Part shown: in pieces, positions 43,501-53,892 of the stretch
How the letters are laid out: every line of letters begins with the position of its first letter
Numbering within the stretch: position 1 is the first letter of the stretch
NCBI GenBank assembly: GCA_019753235.1
Contig: JAIELF010000010.1
Span: 185,443-249,442 of the forward strand
Direction: 5' to 3'
DNA length: 64,000 bases
Source: a bacterium
GTDB lineage: Bacteria > Planctomycetota > Planctomycetia > Kolteriales > Kolteriaceae
The notes under the pieces: generated by a model
What the model was told of the DNA's origin: nothing
Database searches by the model: none
The model's input: only the letters and a program-made list of their open reading frames with translations
Made by a program: the position numbers and the translations under genes

Positions 43501-44886
43501 ATGCATGAATCCATCGGCAACATGGATAAGGCGATGAGCCTTCTTTCGGTCATGATCGCAGAGGATCCTAAGAACCCCAAGATTGCCGAGAATTACTTCC
43601 GCCTGCTGGTGCAGACTGGCCTGCCTCGCGACGTCGAGCCGACGATCGAGAAGCTGATGTCGGCACAGCCCAATAACCAGACTTTGGTGGGGGCTTTGGC
43701 CGAGTACAAGGCGCTGCAGGGAGATCTTTCGATGGCCGAGCGGACCATCGAAAAGTTGGAAGCGTCGAAGGCGACCGGTGCGATGGTCGACTACACGAAA
43801 GCGGTTTTGGCGTTTGCGAAACGAGACTTCAAACGTGCGGATGAACTCGCGCAGGTTGCTGCCGCCGACGCGAAGAGCTACATCCCCGCGACATTTCTGA
43901 TGGCCCGCATCCGTGCGGCCGAGGGACGTTTCGCGGAGGCGATTGATCTGGTCGGCCGAGTCTGTCGTCAGCAGCCTGGCAATCCGACATCATTTCTTTT
44001 TCTCGCTCGGCTGTATGGCGAAACCGGGGAATGGGCCAAGACCGAAGCTGTTTGCCGAGAGTATCTGAAGGAGCAAAGCAGCGATCGGTCGATGCGCCTT
44101 CTCTTAGCGCGGGCGCTGCTGGCACGCGGCGGCGATGCTCGTGCGAAAGAAGCAGGCAAGATCGCTTGGTCGGTGTTCGAAGAGGGGATTCGCGGTGGTG
44201 AAGAGTTGGAAACCGTCATGAATGTCCTTTTCGCCGCGGGCCAATCCGATCGATGCCGACAGATCATTTCTCAGTTCGAATCCCAGGGGAGCGCGCCCGA
44301 GAACTTGTTGGCCATCGGGCGAGCCAGCTTCATTGCCGGCGACTACGCGACCTCGGCAAGGCTTGCTGATCAGGTGTTGGTGGCGCAGCCGAGAGATGTC
44401 CATGCCTTGATGCTGGCGGCGGACACCGAGACCCGTTTGGGCGCCAACAGCGATGATGCGACCCACTTCGAGAAGGCGGCGGCGATCTACGAGAAACTCC
44501 TTGCGATCGATAAGACTAGCACCGCGGCGGCCAACAACCTCGCCTGGACACTGGGTGTCCTTCTGGGCAAAGAACAGCGAGGGCTAGAGACGATCCTTCG
44601 CTATGTGCCGGCAGCGAGCGAGCCGTCGCCGATCGTGCCGGTCGATGTACTCGACACGGTGGGGACGCTGCACCTGCGAATGAATCGAATGGATGTCGCT
44701 CGTCAATACTTCGAAGCCCTCACGCAGCGAGATCCCGACAACGCTACGGCTTGGTTTCGAATGGGACAGATCCATGACCGGACGGGCCGAGCCGATCGTG
44801 CCGAACAGTGTTTTGCGAAGGCACGCCAGCTCGCACCGACGGAGAATTGGCAAGTTCGCAAGACCGAGGCAGGGCTGGGGAATTAG
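40555..44886 (+). CDS. Very long membrane-anchored TPR protein
   Basis: The predicted protein has 1,443 residues. GGGAG lies about 10 bases before the ATG at 40555. One N-terminal transmembrane helix (about 8-28) is followed by dozens of TPR-like helix pairs to the C-terminus; residues such as A-x3-Y/F, L-A and A-x-A recur at 34-residue steps. The body should be periplasmic. Proteins of this kind scaffold envelope or exopolysaccharide complexes; PrsT, linked to PEP-CTERM systems, is one analogue. The next gene is a PEP-CTERM protein, which fits but does not prove such a link. No other domain is visible. Confidence 0.85.
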   Translation: MGIHWGRLLVVLSTVGLIVGGGAVGYFTLYKSSNESAALVESVTKLLEAKDYPAADIEVEKLLRAKGHAGQPHLLKAMVLLEGQSLTDLAPTDLRSISAVRQLLQGVTKDPKLHEASLLLVSYFLNAGDVHSASQHARRVLETNPTDIVCEYAVAASLVPTRSQEAITYLDHLIAHEKPLRPRTVWILAQAGDMVRDRNDLAKSADDWLTQNESANFTEISDRLAMVELRIRRSQGSKDPATIEKQVNASIEELRSLSGQLATRHLSPRLILQTATRLIPDSASRSSELAATYSNLEPSINTFLDEVFETAAQAKVLDPTLYVGQARRWRAMGKVDQAVKLLEESIKMADAEGKETRQLFADADLWLAEHFLDDGKGELAEPHIQVLLANPAVLPIGQMLEGYRLLQQGKFTPASELLSQSLQKLPEVGAAQALYGLCQLRRGMISEGRQHLEQGIRLGASSPRYKAWLALALAEGGYREQAVAVTRELMEAGGTTLVGRALMGQLRLQAGDFASAAKDLDEALSVADDDSRPVIQLARAKLLLTEGKNDEALEVLKELRSTNMADQAIAIEYRHLVRQKQGREADELLAQGRQAHADSALLLAVDVQRLMELERFDDAENILLEVKEKDPKAIAPIVLLADVYEQAGQGEKAAAVLEKARADLPEDASIKIRLVEKLLTARSFERAHQLLEEMGKDPNINATTVDCLSARSAALQGDMKAAQEFVERAAAKDPDNPTLKFLMGHLAAQKGDYSAATELFEQSLASGNNRQQAVQALFESLLRQGDTSRAVEVLSNAQKQGQEVRDLRVQLLRLLARQENWGMLDAEVTEILKGNPTEADYLLVVSAFRYVRQPKMAGKYLSKGLTSFPESEALREQEASLLVELGDYAAAKERLDKLVVSQPSNAMIHVLRIYLLEKTKADAAAKTAIEDAWQKCPGHPAVLALYVQMLLKQGHVEQATTFAEKAKRDYPSLPDPRYLIARMHESIGNMDKAMSLLSVMIAEDPKNPKIAENYFRLLVQTGLPRDVEPTIEKLMSAQPNNQTLVGALAEYKALQGDLSMAERTIEKLEASKATGAMVDYTKAVLAFAKRDFKRADELAQVAAADAKSYIPATFLMARIRAAEGRFAEAIDLVGRVCRQQPGNPTSFLFLARLYGETGEWAKTEAVCREYLKEQSSDRSMRLLLARALLARGGDARAKEAGKIAWSVFEEGIRGGEELETVMNVLFAAGQSDRCRQIISQFESQGSAPENLLAIGRASFIAGDYATSARLADQVLVAQPRDVHALMLAADTETRLGANSDDATHFEKAAAIYEKLLAIDKTSTAAANNLAWTLGVLLGKEQRGLETILRYVPAASEPSPIVPVDVLDTVGTLHLRMNRMDVARQYFEALTQRDPDNATAWFRMGQIHDRTGRADRAEQCFAKARQLAPTENWQVRKTEAGLGN

Positions 44887-45093
44887 TTGGCTCGCGAAAG
44901 TTGGGTGAGGCGTCGATCGTTCTCATGTCGGTCGCTCGGCTTCAAGAGACCGAAATATAAGGAAAACTTTTCAAATTCAGGCAGAGTCTCGCGGGTCTGG
45001 ATTGCATCGATCGTCCCAGCGGTTATTCGTATGGCCGATTGGAAATCAGGCGGTTCGATTCCGCTGGCATGTTCATCTAGGAAAGGGAATCCC

Positions 45094-45732
45094 ATGATTC
45101 TGCGTCGCGCATGGTCGCTGGTGCTCAGCGGTATGGCGTTGGCCACGGTCGTTCAGGCTGGTCCGATTTTCTCGGGGCCGGCAACGATCACCGCTACCAA
45201 TGGAACGTTGGTGTTCAATCTCCTCGCGGGGGGCGATCTCAGCTCGCTGAGCGAGCTTCCATCAAATCCTGCCGACTTCAAGGTCGAAGTGATCTCGAAT
45301 GTCTGGTCCTTTGATCCTCCGCCCGGTCAGAGTGGCTCGTTGGATCTGGGGGCGACCTTGGCACTGGCGGGTATCGACTCGGGATTGAACTTCTCGAGGA
45401 CTATCGATCTTGCGGACGAAACCGGCGAGGTCATCTTCTCGACCAACCCCGGTCCTGCGGGCGGCCTTCCTTTTCAAGAAACGCTGGCTCAGCACTTGCT
45501 CGATAACGGCGGGAAGATCTTCGGCAAGCTGATCCCCAATCCAGGGACCGAAGCTGCTTGGGATGAATTCTTTGCCAGGGGCTCGACGCTGACGAACTAT
45601 CTCTTTGTGCAGATGACTGCAGCCGATGCCAACCAGATCCCCGAACCGTCGGCGGTCCTGGTTTGGGCGGGTGTCGCCGCGGCAGGCTTCTTTGTTCATC
45701 GCCGAAGCCGACAACGGTCCGCGACCAAGTAA
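45094..45732 (+). CDS. PEP-CTERM sorting-signal protein
   Basis: The predicted protein has 212 residues. AAGGGA precedes the ATG at 45094. The signal peptide ends V-Q-A at about residue 23. The body is beta-like and unrecognised. The C-terminus has the full tripartite tail: I-P-E-P-S, a hydrophobic helix (A-V-L-V-W-A-G-V-A-A-A-G) and H-R-R-S-R-Q-R. It should be cut by an exosortase/XrtA-type enzyme, which is not in this window. It lies 207 bp after the TPR gene. Confidence 0.85.
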   Translation: MILRRAWSLVLSGMALATVVQAGPIFSGPATITATNGTLVFNLLAGGDLSSLSELPSNPADFKVEVISNVWSFDPPPGQSGSLDLGATLALAGIDSGLNFSRTIDLADETGEVIFSTNPGPAGGLPFQETLAQHLLDNGGKIFGKLIPNPGTEAAWDEFFARGSTLTNYLFVQMTAADANQIPEPSAVLVWAGVAAAGFFVHRRSRQRSATK

Positions 45733-45746
45733 TCAGAATTCAATGA

Positions 45747-45837
45747 GAAGCCTACGATCAGGCTTCGTTTGTTCTCTCGGACATGCTGCGGGAGAGGATC
45801 CGTCGGGCTCGAAAGCCGGCGGGTCCTCGTTTTATTT
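45747..45837 (+). terminator. Two consecutive intrinsic terminators
   Basis: The first, 45747-45766, has a 7-bp stem (GAAGCCT/AGGCTTC) followed by GTTTGTT. The second, 45794-45828, has a long stem starting GAGGATCC and closing in a CGAA tetraloop, followed by TTTTATTT (45830-45837). Both end the PEP-CTERM transcript. The second runs into the stop codon of the convergent small gene. Confidence 0.8.
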
Positions 45838-46068
45838 CTTGGTAAGAGAAGTGGGGCGCGATTGCAGCACGATCCGGGCGGCCGTCGCCACGCGGATCAA
45901 CGACAATCCCCCGCGAAACAAAACCGTCGACACCACGGCGGTGGTGCTCCCTTCGATCAGTCGGGCCGGCTGGACCGCTAGAAACGCAAGCGTGATCCAG
46001 AAGCCATAGATACCCAAAGCGACCAGGCACCAGCCGATGATCTCCCGAACCCAGAAACCGAGACCCAT
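45832..46068 (-). CDS. Small two-helix membrane protein
   Basis: The predicted protein has 78 residues. GGAG lies 6-7 bases before the ATG at 46068. Two hydrophobic helices (W-C-L-V-A-L-G-I-Y-G-F and A-V-V-S-T-V-L-F) are joined by a short loop and followed by a basic tail. No family recognised; similar small proteins are common in planctomycetes. The stop codon overlaps the convergent terminator. Confidence 0.6.
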   Translation of the reverse strand: MGLGFWVREIIGWCLVALGIYGFWITLAFLAVQPARLIEGSTTAVVSTVLFRGGLSLIRVATAARIVLQSRPTSLTKK

Positions 46069-46373
46069 GGCATTCTCCGACAGGGGTTAGCCCCTGAAAT
46101 CGTGACCGGTGCAGGTAGGCTCGGCTTCCGCGCCCGAGCAATCCCTCACTTTCCCTTTCTTTGTAACAGGATTTCGCAGGAAAAGTTGGGGCTGGTCGGC
46201 CCAGGTGACAGGAATGTTGGGGCCAATGGGACCGACCTGCTTGGCCCCACAACCCTTGATGGGCGGATTTCCGGCCGTGGTCGAGGTTTGTAACATCCAG
46301 GGGTAGGGGAAATCCTGGGACAAGCTCGCTTCGTTTCAGGAATCGGTTGCCGACATTCATTAAGAGGACTCGG

Positions 46374-47279
46374 ATGGACTCGGAAGAACGCCACGATCTA
46401 GAGAAGAATGATCTCGCTCATTTCTTGACGAATGGGATCGAACGAATCCGTCCCTACTTGGGCTATGTCGGCCTGGGTGGATTGGTGGTGGCGGTCGGAT
46501 TGGTGGCGCTGGCGTTCATGAATCAAGCCAGTCAAACCAAGATGCGCGAGGGTTGGAGCGTGCTTGCCGCCGCGACCACGCCCGACGGATTATCGCAGGT
46601 GATGGCGGACTATCCGAATACCTCGTTGGCGTCGCTGGCCCATGCCAAGCTCGGGTGGATTCGTCTCAATGAAGGTCGCGACCGTTTGGCCGACGATCGG
46701 GGCGAAGCGATTCGCCTGCTGACAGAAGCGGTCGAGCATTTCGATGCTGCTGGCACGACGTCGGCCACCGATGCCGTCAAGACGCAATCGCTCCTAGGGA
46801 GCGCCTTGGCGAAGGAATGTCAGTCGATGGTCGAGGAAGCGAAGAAGGGTTATCAAGAGATTTTGGACCGATACCCCACTGATCCGGTCGCGGAGTTGGC
46901 CCGCATTCGTCTCGATAATCTTTCCAAGGAAGATGCTGCCACTTTCTACACCGCGTTTAAGAATTACCAGCCCCCGCCCACGAGCACCGACTTGCCCACG
47001 AAGATCGAACCTGGTGCGATCCCCGATGTTCCCGAGGTTCCGACATCGATCGATCCAAGCCTACCCAACATCGTGCCGGCCCCGCCGAGCGACATCACCA
47101 ACCCAGGCGTGCCGACGATCGAAGGGAATCTTCCTGGTGCTCCTGCTCCCTCGAGTCCGACTCCAACGCCGGGCACAGAGGTTCCTACGCCACCAGCGTC
47201 GGGCACAGAAGTACCGGCGAATCCAACGCCGGGTACAGAAGTACCCGCGCGCCCGGCTCCGCCGGCAGCGAGTCCTTGA
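46374..47279 (+). CDS. Membrane-anchored TPR protein with Pro/Thr-rich tail
   Basis: The predicted protein has 301 residues. AGAGGA lies 5 bases before the ATG at 46374; a TTG at 46347 is a worse start. A short cytoplasmic N-terminus, one transmembrane helix (about 37-56) and a TPR-like region to about residue 195 match the YfgM/BamD-like layout. The last 100 residues are low-complexity with repeated P-G-T-E-V-P units. The body is probably periplasmic. The function is unknown. The upstream 305-bp gap (46069-46373) probably holds divergent promoters; no gene is seen there. Confidence 0.78.
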   Translation: MDSEERHDLEKNDLAHFLTNGIERIRPYLGYVGLGGLVVAVGLVALAFMNQASQTKMREGWSVLAAATTPDGLSQVMADYPNTSLASLAHAKLGWIRLNEGRDRLADDRGEAIRLLTEAVEHFDAAGTTSATDAVKTQSLLGSALAKECQSMVEEAKKGYQEILDRYPTDPVAELARIRLDNLSKEDAATFYTAFKNYQPPPTSTDLPTKIEPGAIPDVPEVPTSIDPSLPNIVPAPPSDITNPGVPTIEGNLPGAPAPSSPTPTPGTEVPTPPASGTEVPANPTPGTEVPARPAPPAASP

Positions 47280-47413
47280 TGAATCGCCCTTCCGGGCGAG
47301 TCGGGAGTTTTGCGATCGAGTAGCCCTTCCAGGCTCAACGCCGTCATGCGGTTCGAGGGGAACCTCGGGCGAAATCGGGTCGCCGACACTTTGTTTGCCG
47401 AGAGGATCGCCTG

Positions 47414-48301
47414 ATGGAACGGCTTCGAGGGATCTATCCCGCCCTTTTGACCCCCATGAAATCGGGCGGACAGATCGATTTTGCTGAGCTCGAAAAACTC
47501 GTCGATTGGCTCTTCGGCCAAGGGGTCCACGGACTCTACGTCGGCGGGACCAGCGGTGAAGGCCTATTGCTCGAGCCAAGTGAACGTGAGGAGATCGTGG
47601 CGCTTGTTGTCCGCCTGTCTCGTGGCCGAGGAAAGGTCATGGTGCATGTCGGAGCGATCGGAACGGCCGAGGCGGTTCAACTGGCGCAGCACGCGGAGCG
47701 GCACGGGGCCGACGCGATCGCGGCCGTCCCGCCGTTCGCGTTCGGTCGCAACCTCGCGGGGATTTCCGCTCACTATAGCGCCATTGCGCACTCGTGCGAA
47801 TTGCCCCTTTACCTCTACAACATCCCATCGCTGACGGCCGTCAACCTGCGGGCCGACGACATTGCTCGATTGGCAAAGCTTCCCAACGTCTGTGGTTTGA
47901 AATTCTCCGATTACGATTTGTTCGAGGAGTTCCGGATCATTTCGTTAGAGAACAAGCTTGACGTCTTTCATGGTTGTGACGAAACCCTTCTTTATGCGTT
48001 GATGATGGGAGCCGTCGGCGGCGTGGGGCTCCTTTACAACATCATGCCCAAAACGATCCTCGCGATTTACGACGCGTTCCTAGCGGGTGACTGGAAGAAG
48101 GCCAACGATCATCAGTTGAAATTGTCGGCATTCACGAATGTATTTCTTCGTCACGCCGAGGGAAGTGCCGTTGGGCTGGCAAAGGGAGTGATGGGTGGAC
48201 TCGGTTTCGCCTGTGGACAGGCTCGCTCGCCCAACCCGCCGGTCTCGCGTGAATCGATTGAACGGACGATTGAATTGGCTCGTCCATTCTGGTCGGGCTG
48301 A
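47414..48301 (+). CDS. DapA/NanA-family aldolase or synthase
   Basis: The predicted protein has 295 residues, a TIM barrel of the dihydrodipicolinate synthase/N-acetylneuraminate lyase family. G-G-T-S-G-E-G is the pyruvate carboxylate loop, Y-L-Y-N-I-P holds the catalytic Tyr, and G-L-K-F-S-D the Schiff-base Lys at residue 163. GAGAGGA lies 7 bases before the ATG. The Y-N-I-P and L-K-F-S details lean toward lyases over DapA, but the substrate is open. No lysine or sialic-acid genes are nearby. Confidence 0.9.
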   Translation: MERLRGIYPALLTPMKSGGQIDFAELEKLVDWLFGQGVHGLYVGGTSGEGLLLEPSEREEIVALVVRLSRGRGKVMVHVGAIGTAEAVQLAQHAERHGADAIAAVPPFAFGRNLAGISAHYSAIAHSCELPLYLYNIPSLTAVNLRADDIARLAKLPNVCGLKFSDYDLFEEFRIISLENKLDVFHGCDETLLYALMMGAVGGVGLLYNIMPKTILAIYDAFLAGDWKKANDHQLKLSAFTNVFLRHAEGSAVGLAKGVMGGLGFACGQARSPNPPVSRESIERTIELARPFWSG

Positions 48302-48355
48302 TAACGCCATCATGTTCGATGGGCGCTTGCGATGTAGGAAACGGGGCCTTGTTTG

Positions 48356-49111
48356 ATGGGCTTACCCACACCATGGGACGGATCGGCAAACCCGGCGGCA
48401 CGCATTCCGCGAGAGTGGCAAAAGGCAGCCCGATCGCTCCGCCGACTGGTTGATTTTCTTCCAGCACCATCTTCTGTCGCGATCTTCCCGTTTCTGCCGG
48501 CCGAGCACGAACGCGACGAGAGGGTCGCCCGGGTGGAGGCGGCTCTTTTCTCATCGAGAGAACCTCTCTCCGTCCGACGATTAATGAAGCTCGCGTCGCT
48601 TGATGATGCGGACCAGGTCCGAGATGCCGTGATGACGCTCCGGGGCTTGCTCGAGCGCAGCAACAGTGCCTTTCAATTGGAAGAAATTGCCGGGGGCTAT
48701 CAGCTTCTCACTCGGCCCGATTTACGGCGATCTCTCGAGCGAGTTTGCCAGATTCGTCACGGGGCGCCGGTCTCGGGTCCGATGCTTGAAACATTGGCGA
48801 TTGTCGCCTATCGGCAGCCGATCTGCCGGGCGGATGTCGAGGCGATACGGGGTGTGCAAGTCGGCGAGATTTTGCGCCATCTCCTTGATGATGGGCTGAT
48901 CCGTCTGGTGGGCAAAGAGGAGTCGCTTGGCCGCCCTTTTCTCTATGGCACGACGCCGCGGTTTCTCCAAGTTTTCGGGCTTCGGCATCTGAACGAGTTG
49001 CCAATGGTCGAATCGCTGGCCAAGCCAGCAGGCAAAATCGCCCACCCCATCGATGCCGATAATGCCGACGGAACTTCCCGAGACTCTTCTCAAGAGGAGG
49101 ACTCAGAGTAG
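48356..49111 (+). CDS. scpB: Chromosome segregation protein ScpB
   Basis: The predicted protein has 251 residues. It forms the SMC-ScpA-ScpB condensin complex. The two winged-helix domains are visible: V-E-A-A-L-F-S-S-R-E-P-L-S, then E-I-A-G-G-Y-Q-L-L-T, E-T-L-A-I-V-A-Y-R-Q-P-I and G-R-P-F-L-Y-G-T-T. There is an N-terminal extension of about 55 residues. TTG 48353 is an alternative start. No scpA is adjacent. Confidence 0.92.
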   Translation: MGLPTPWDGSANPAARIPREWQKAARSLRRLVDFLPAPSSVAIFPFLPAEHERDERVARVEAALFSSREPLSVRRLMKLASLDDADQVRDAVMTLRGLLERSNSAFQLEEIAGGYQLLTRPDLRRSLERVCQIRHGAPVSGPMLETLAIVAYRQPICRADVEAIRGVQVGEILRHLLDDGLIRLVGKEESLGRPFLYGTTPRFLQVFGLRHLNELPMVESLAKPAGKIAHPIDADNADGTSRDSSQEEDSE

Positions 49112-49415
49112 GTGTCGCTGGACATGCCCTTCACAAAACCCGTACAATGAAATGCTGGCGGCTGGGAGAAGAGGCCTTTTCCCAGTCGTTCGCTTTTTTC
49201 ATCGTTGAAGCGAGTTGCTTCAAGGTGTCGGTGGCGAGGGAATCCCTCGCGCCGTCGATCAAGGGGGCTTTTTCGGACGATGTTCGCGTAAGAGAACGCT
49301 GTTTGCCGGGGCATCAAGGGTACGAATCCGCCGAGCGGATCCGTGGCCCTTTGGGATTGCCCGTCGGGTTGTGTTTTTCCTGCACGAACATCCATAGCCG
49401 ATTGAGGTATACGTC
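49112..49415. other. Intergenic stretch upstream of greA
   Basis: This 304-bp gap carries no convincing gene. It probably holds the greA promoter. No clear repeat or terminator is seen. Confidence 0.5.
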
Positions 49416-49886
49416 ATGCCAACGCCGACCACGCGAGAAGGCTACGACAAGATGAAAAAAGATCTCCAGTGGATGGAGACCGAGGAAATGCCTCGCATCG
49501 CCAAGCTGATTGCCGAGGCCCGTGCCGAGGGAGACCTCCGCGAAAATGCCGAGTATCACGGCCAGCGTGAAAACCAGGCCATGCTCCAGGCGAAGATCAA
49601 CCTCCTCAAGGGGAAGATTGCCGATGCATACATCGTCGAAAGGGATACCACCAAAACGGACGAAGTCACCTTCGGCGCGACCGTTACCCTCTACGACATG
49701 GAAGCTGACATCGAGGAGAAGTATCAGTTTGTCGGTCCGGGAGAGGAAGACTACCGGGGCGAGATCATGAAGATCCTCGTCACCAGCCCACTCGCTCAGC
49801 AATTGATGAGTAAAAGGATCGGGGAAGTGATCAACGTCGACACCCCGGGCGGTCGAATCAAGTACGAGATCAAGGCCATCGACTGA
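49416..49886 (+). CDS. greA: Transcription elongation factor GreA
   Basis: The predicted protein has 156 residues, as usual. It rescues backtracked RNA polymerase by stimulating transcript cleavage. The N-terminal coiled coil begins T-P-T-T-R-E-G-Y-D-K-M and carries the R-A-E-G-D-L-R-E-N-A-E-Y-H tip with the acidic residues that enter the polymerase. The C-terminal FKBP-like domain has F-G-A-T-V-T-L-Y and ends G-R-I-K-Y-E-I-K-A-I. It is a single gene. Confidence 0.97.
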   Translation: MPTPTTREGYDKMKKDLQWMETEEMPRIAKLIAEARAEGDLRENAEYHGQRENQAMLQAKINLLKGKIADAYIVERDTTKTDEVTFGATVTLYDMEADIEEKYQFVGPGEEDYRGEIMKILVTSPLAQQLMSKRIGEVINVDTPGGRIKYEIKAID

Positions 49887-50206
49887 TTTGGCCGATTTCT
49901 CCGGATGGCCTCGGCCGTCACGATCGGCCTAGGGCCCCGGGCTCGCTAGGGAATGGTCGGCGAGCTTGGAATGTTCCCTCTTGATCGTGCTCGTCCGTTT
50001 CCTAAACCAATGTGCTGTCCTTGAGTAACGATCGAATAGCTGGCTCGGCGACACCCTGATTCAGGATTCGCCCTGGCCCAGGCCATCGATCGAAATGTTC
50101 TGGTCGCCGTCCCTCATGTAAGGCGTTCCGCCGCGGGAGGTTCCCGTCGGGATCAATCATGAGGGACTGCTTGGGAATCGGATTCGTTCATAGAGGGTCT
50201 TCTTTC
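49887..50206. other. Intergenic stretch upstream of rpsR
   Basis: This 320-bp gap has G+C-rich inverted repeats near 49910-49935 (GGCC arms) that may end the greA transcript, and GCTCGC/GCGAGC arms near 49944-49968. No gene is seen. An S18-binding leader is possible but was not recognised. Confidence 0.4.
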
Positions 50207-50443
50207 GTGGCTGCCAAGAAGAATCGTGCGAAGAAGCGTTGTCGGTTTAATCAGAATGGCGTCTCTCCGCGGCCGGCATTCATCGACTACAAAGATGTCG
50301 AACTCCTCAAGAAGATGATGAGCGGGCACGGCAAAGTCCTCAGCCGTCGTCGAACCGGAAATTCCGCGGTCTATCAACGAGCCATCAGCACCGCGATCAA
50401 GCGAGCTCGCTACATGGGTCTACTTCCCTACGTCGGCGAGTAG
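50207..50443 (+). CDS. rpsR: 30S ribosomal protein S18
   Basis: The predicted protein has 78 residues. AGAGGG lies 9-10 bases before a GTG at 50207, which gives the normal S18 length; the frame is open further upstream. The sequence [10 protein letters not shown] and I-D-Y-K-D-V-E-L-L, then R-R-R-T-G-N-S and [13 protein letters not shown] is typical of bS18. It binds 16S rRNA next to S6. It stands alone here rather than in the usual rpsF-rpsR-rplI operon. Confidence 0.95.
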   Translation: MAAKKNRAKKRCRFNQNGVSPRPAFIDYKDVELLKKMMSGHGKVLSRRRTGNSAVYQRAISTAIKRARYMGLLPYVGE

Positions 50444-50561
50444 TTTCTGCGGATCGCGCCCTATCTCGGGTTCAATGATCGCCCGAACTTCCATCATTAA
50501 GGCCGGCCGCCCGCTTCGCGGGCTCTCCGCGATCGACCCTCGACACACGCCCATCAGGCTC

Positions 50562-51583
50562 TCAAGCCTGGATTGATTCAGACGGGTAGAGATGACACGC
50601 GACTTGATGGTCGGCATCCTTCCGTTCAAGAATCGGCATCACCTCTCGGCAACGAGCCATCACCTGTCGGCAACGGCTGGCAAACGCGCAGCCCACGCAT
50701 TCGTCCGAAGGGCTCGGCAAATCTCCCGAAAGAATGATCCGCTCGCGCGATCGTTCAATCTCTGGATCAGGAACCGGGATCGCGGACAGAAGCGCTTGTG
50801 TGTAAGGGTGCTGCGGATGAGCGTAGAGATCGTCCGAGGAGGCTAGCTCTACCATCTTGCCCAAGTACATCACCCCAACGCGATGGCTGATCCGCTTGAC
50901 GACCGCCAAGTCGTGTGCGATGAAAAGATAGCTGAGTCCCCGCCTCTCCTGAAGATCCAGCAACAAATTAAGCACCTGGGAACGAACAGAAACATCCAAG
51001 GCCGACACCGGTTCATCACATAAAAGCACCTGCGGGTTGAGAGCCAACGCCCGCGCGATCCCGATCCGCTGCCTCTGCCCTCCAGAAAACTCATGAGGAT
51101 AGCGAAGCACATGCTTGGGATCGAGCCCCACTTCCTTCATGAGATCCTGCACCATTCCCATCCGGTCTTTGCGAGAACCGATGTTGAAAATGATGAGGGG
51201 CTCCGCCAGGATGTCGCCGACGGTCATCCGTGGATTGAGTGACGCATAAGGGTCCTGAAAGACCATCTGCAAATGCCGACGAATTCCCCGAAGCGACGAA
51301 CCTTCTTGTTGATCGACGCGTGTCGATTTTCCATCGAGCGAAAGCGTTACACTCCCCGAAGCGATCGGCACCAATCGCAGAATCGCGCGGGCCAGCGTCG
51401 ACTTTCCGCAGCCCGATTCTCCGACGATGCCAAGCGTCTCACCCTTCCCGAGTTCAAACGAAATCCCATCGACCGCTCGAAGGATTCGCCTCTTTCCCGT
51501 CGCGCGGTCGCGGCCCTGATCGAACAGCACTCGCAGCGAATCGACTTGAAGAACCGGGAAAGCCGACGTCGAGATGATTGATT

Positions 51584-51587
<4 letters not shown>
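50562..51587 (-). CDS. oppF: Peptide ABC transporter ATP-binding protein OppF
   Basis: The predicted protein has 341 residues. Walker A G-E-S-G-C-G-K-S, signature F-S-G-G-Q-R-Q-R-I and Walker B L-L-C-D-E-P are intact. The C-terminal oligopeptide-transporter extension has clustered Cys (C-V-G-C-A-F-A-S-R-C). It powers peptide import with OppD. The ATG overlaps the oppD stop by 4 bp. It is the last gene of the oppABCDF operon. Confidence 0.95.
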
Positions 51588-52575
<988 letters not shown>

Positions 52576-52579
<4 letters not shown>

Positions 52580-53892
52580 CGGCGATCTCCCTTTGGATCG
52601 AGTGCGTCGCGCAATCCGTCGCCGATAAAATTCAGGCAAAAAAGAGAAATACTCAACGCCGCTGCTGGGTAAAACATCAACCACCAGCGAGGCTTGATGA
52701 CATTGATTCCCGCGAGCCCCTCAGAAGCGAGCGTTCCCCAACTGCAGCTCGGCTCACTGATTCCCAGGCCGATGAAACTCAGGAACGCCTCACTCAGCAT
52801 GATTTCGGGAATGGTGAGTGTTGAATAGACAATCACCGGTCCAAGCAGATTAGGAACGATGTGCAAGAAGATGATTCGCAATGGGCCCGCACCAATCGCG
52901 CGGGCGGCCGTGACGAACTCTCGTTCTCGTAGGGAGAGAACTTGTCCCCGCGTGATGCGCGCCATCGTCAACCATGAGACCAAACCGATCGCAATGAACA
53001 CAACGACGATCGGCGGAAAGAGTCGCGTCATCCAAAGAGCCGTCCTCTCCTCCGCGGTGATCTTTTCCTCCAGAGCTGCCACCTGGGCAAGATCTCCTTG
53101 CGCTCGGTTCATCTCGATCTCGGCGTACCGTTGTTCGGCTTTGCTGGCGATCGTTCCTAGGCCGTTGACCAGCGTCATGATCAGAATCACGAGGAACAGA
53201 AAAGGTAGTCCGTATAAGATATCGACCGCTCGCATCATCCAGGTATCGATCCGTCCGCCGGCATAGCCAGCAGTCGCCCCCCACGAAACGCCGATCGCCA
53301 CCGAGACAAGCGTTCCTACTAAACCGACCAGAAACGAGATTCCCCCGCCGAACAAGGTCCGAGCGAAAAGATCTCTGCCGAGACTGTCGGTCCCGAACCA
53401 ATGGCGAGAGCTGGGAGGCTGATACGTATGGCCTTCGTGAGTTCGCGTATGGTCGATGTGCAGCGAGAAAAAAGAATCGGGAGCGAAGTCTATAGTCCGT
53501 TGATTCATCGCGATCGGCACCAGATGAATCAGCGCGTGCTGCGAAGCACAAGCCAATGCGATCGTCAGCAGGACAACACTCGAGGCGGTCGCCATCTGAT
53601 GACGACGCCATCGCCTTAACGCATCTTTCCAAAGCGATGTCCCCTTCATGACATCGCTTGGTTTGGACGAAACATTGGGAGAGTCGAGCGTGGATCGGAC
53701 GACCCAGGTCACCCCGGTCGCGGCAATCGTCATCCCGACAACGGCTAGCCACGCCAAGATCGAGAAATCCGACAACAGGCCAACGCCCGTCGCCAACAAC
53801 ACGGTGAAAACCCAGAGAACATTAGCCGGCAAGGAGAGGGGATGTTCATTCCACGGGCGTCGAAAACGGGCAGGGAAGGGTGATGAACTCAT
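52576..53892 (-). CDS. oppC: Peptide ABC transporter permease OppC with insertion
   Basis: The predicted protein has 438 residues against about 300 for usual OppC. Extra parts are an N-terminal pair of hydrophobic helices (about 20-65) and a charged helical insertion of about 40 residues (about 243-287, rich in Glu, Ala and Gln) inside the permease domain. The core is intact: F-G-T-D-S-L-G-R-D-L-F and the coupling loop A-A-R-A-I-G-A-G, then S-F-I-G-L-G. The ATG at 53892 overlaps the oppB stop by 4 bp. Confidence 0.93.

Noticed and set aside
45049..45066. tRNA T-arm-like sequence (GCGG-TTCGATT-CCGC)
   Set aside because: No matching acceptor, D or anticodon arms are found at the required distances upstream.
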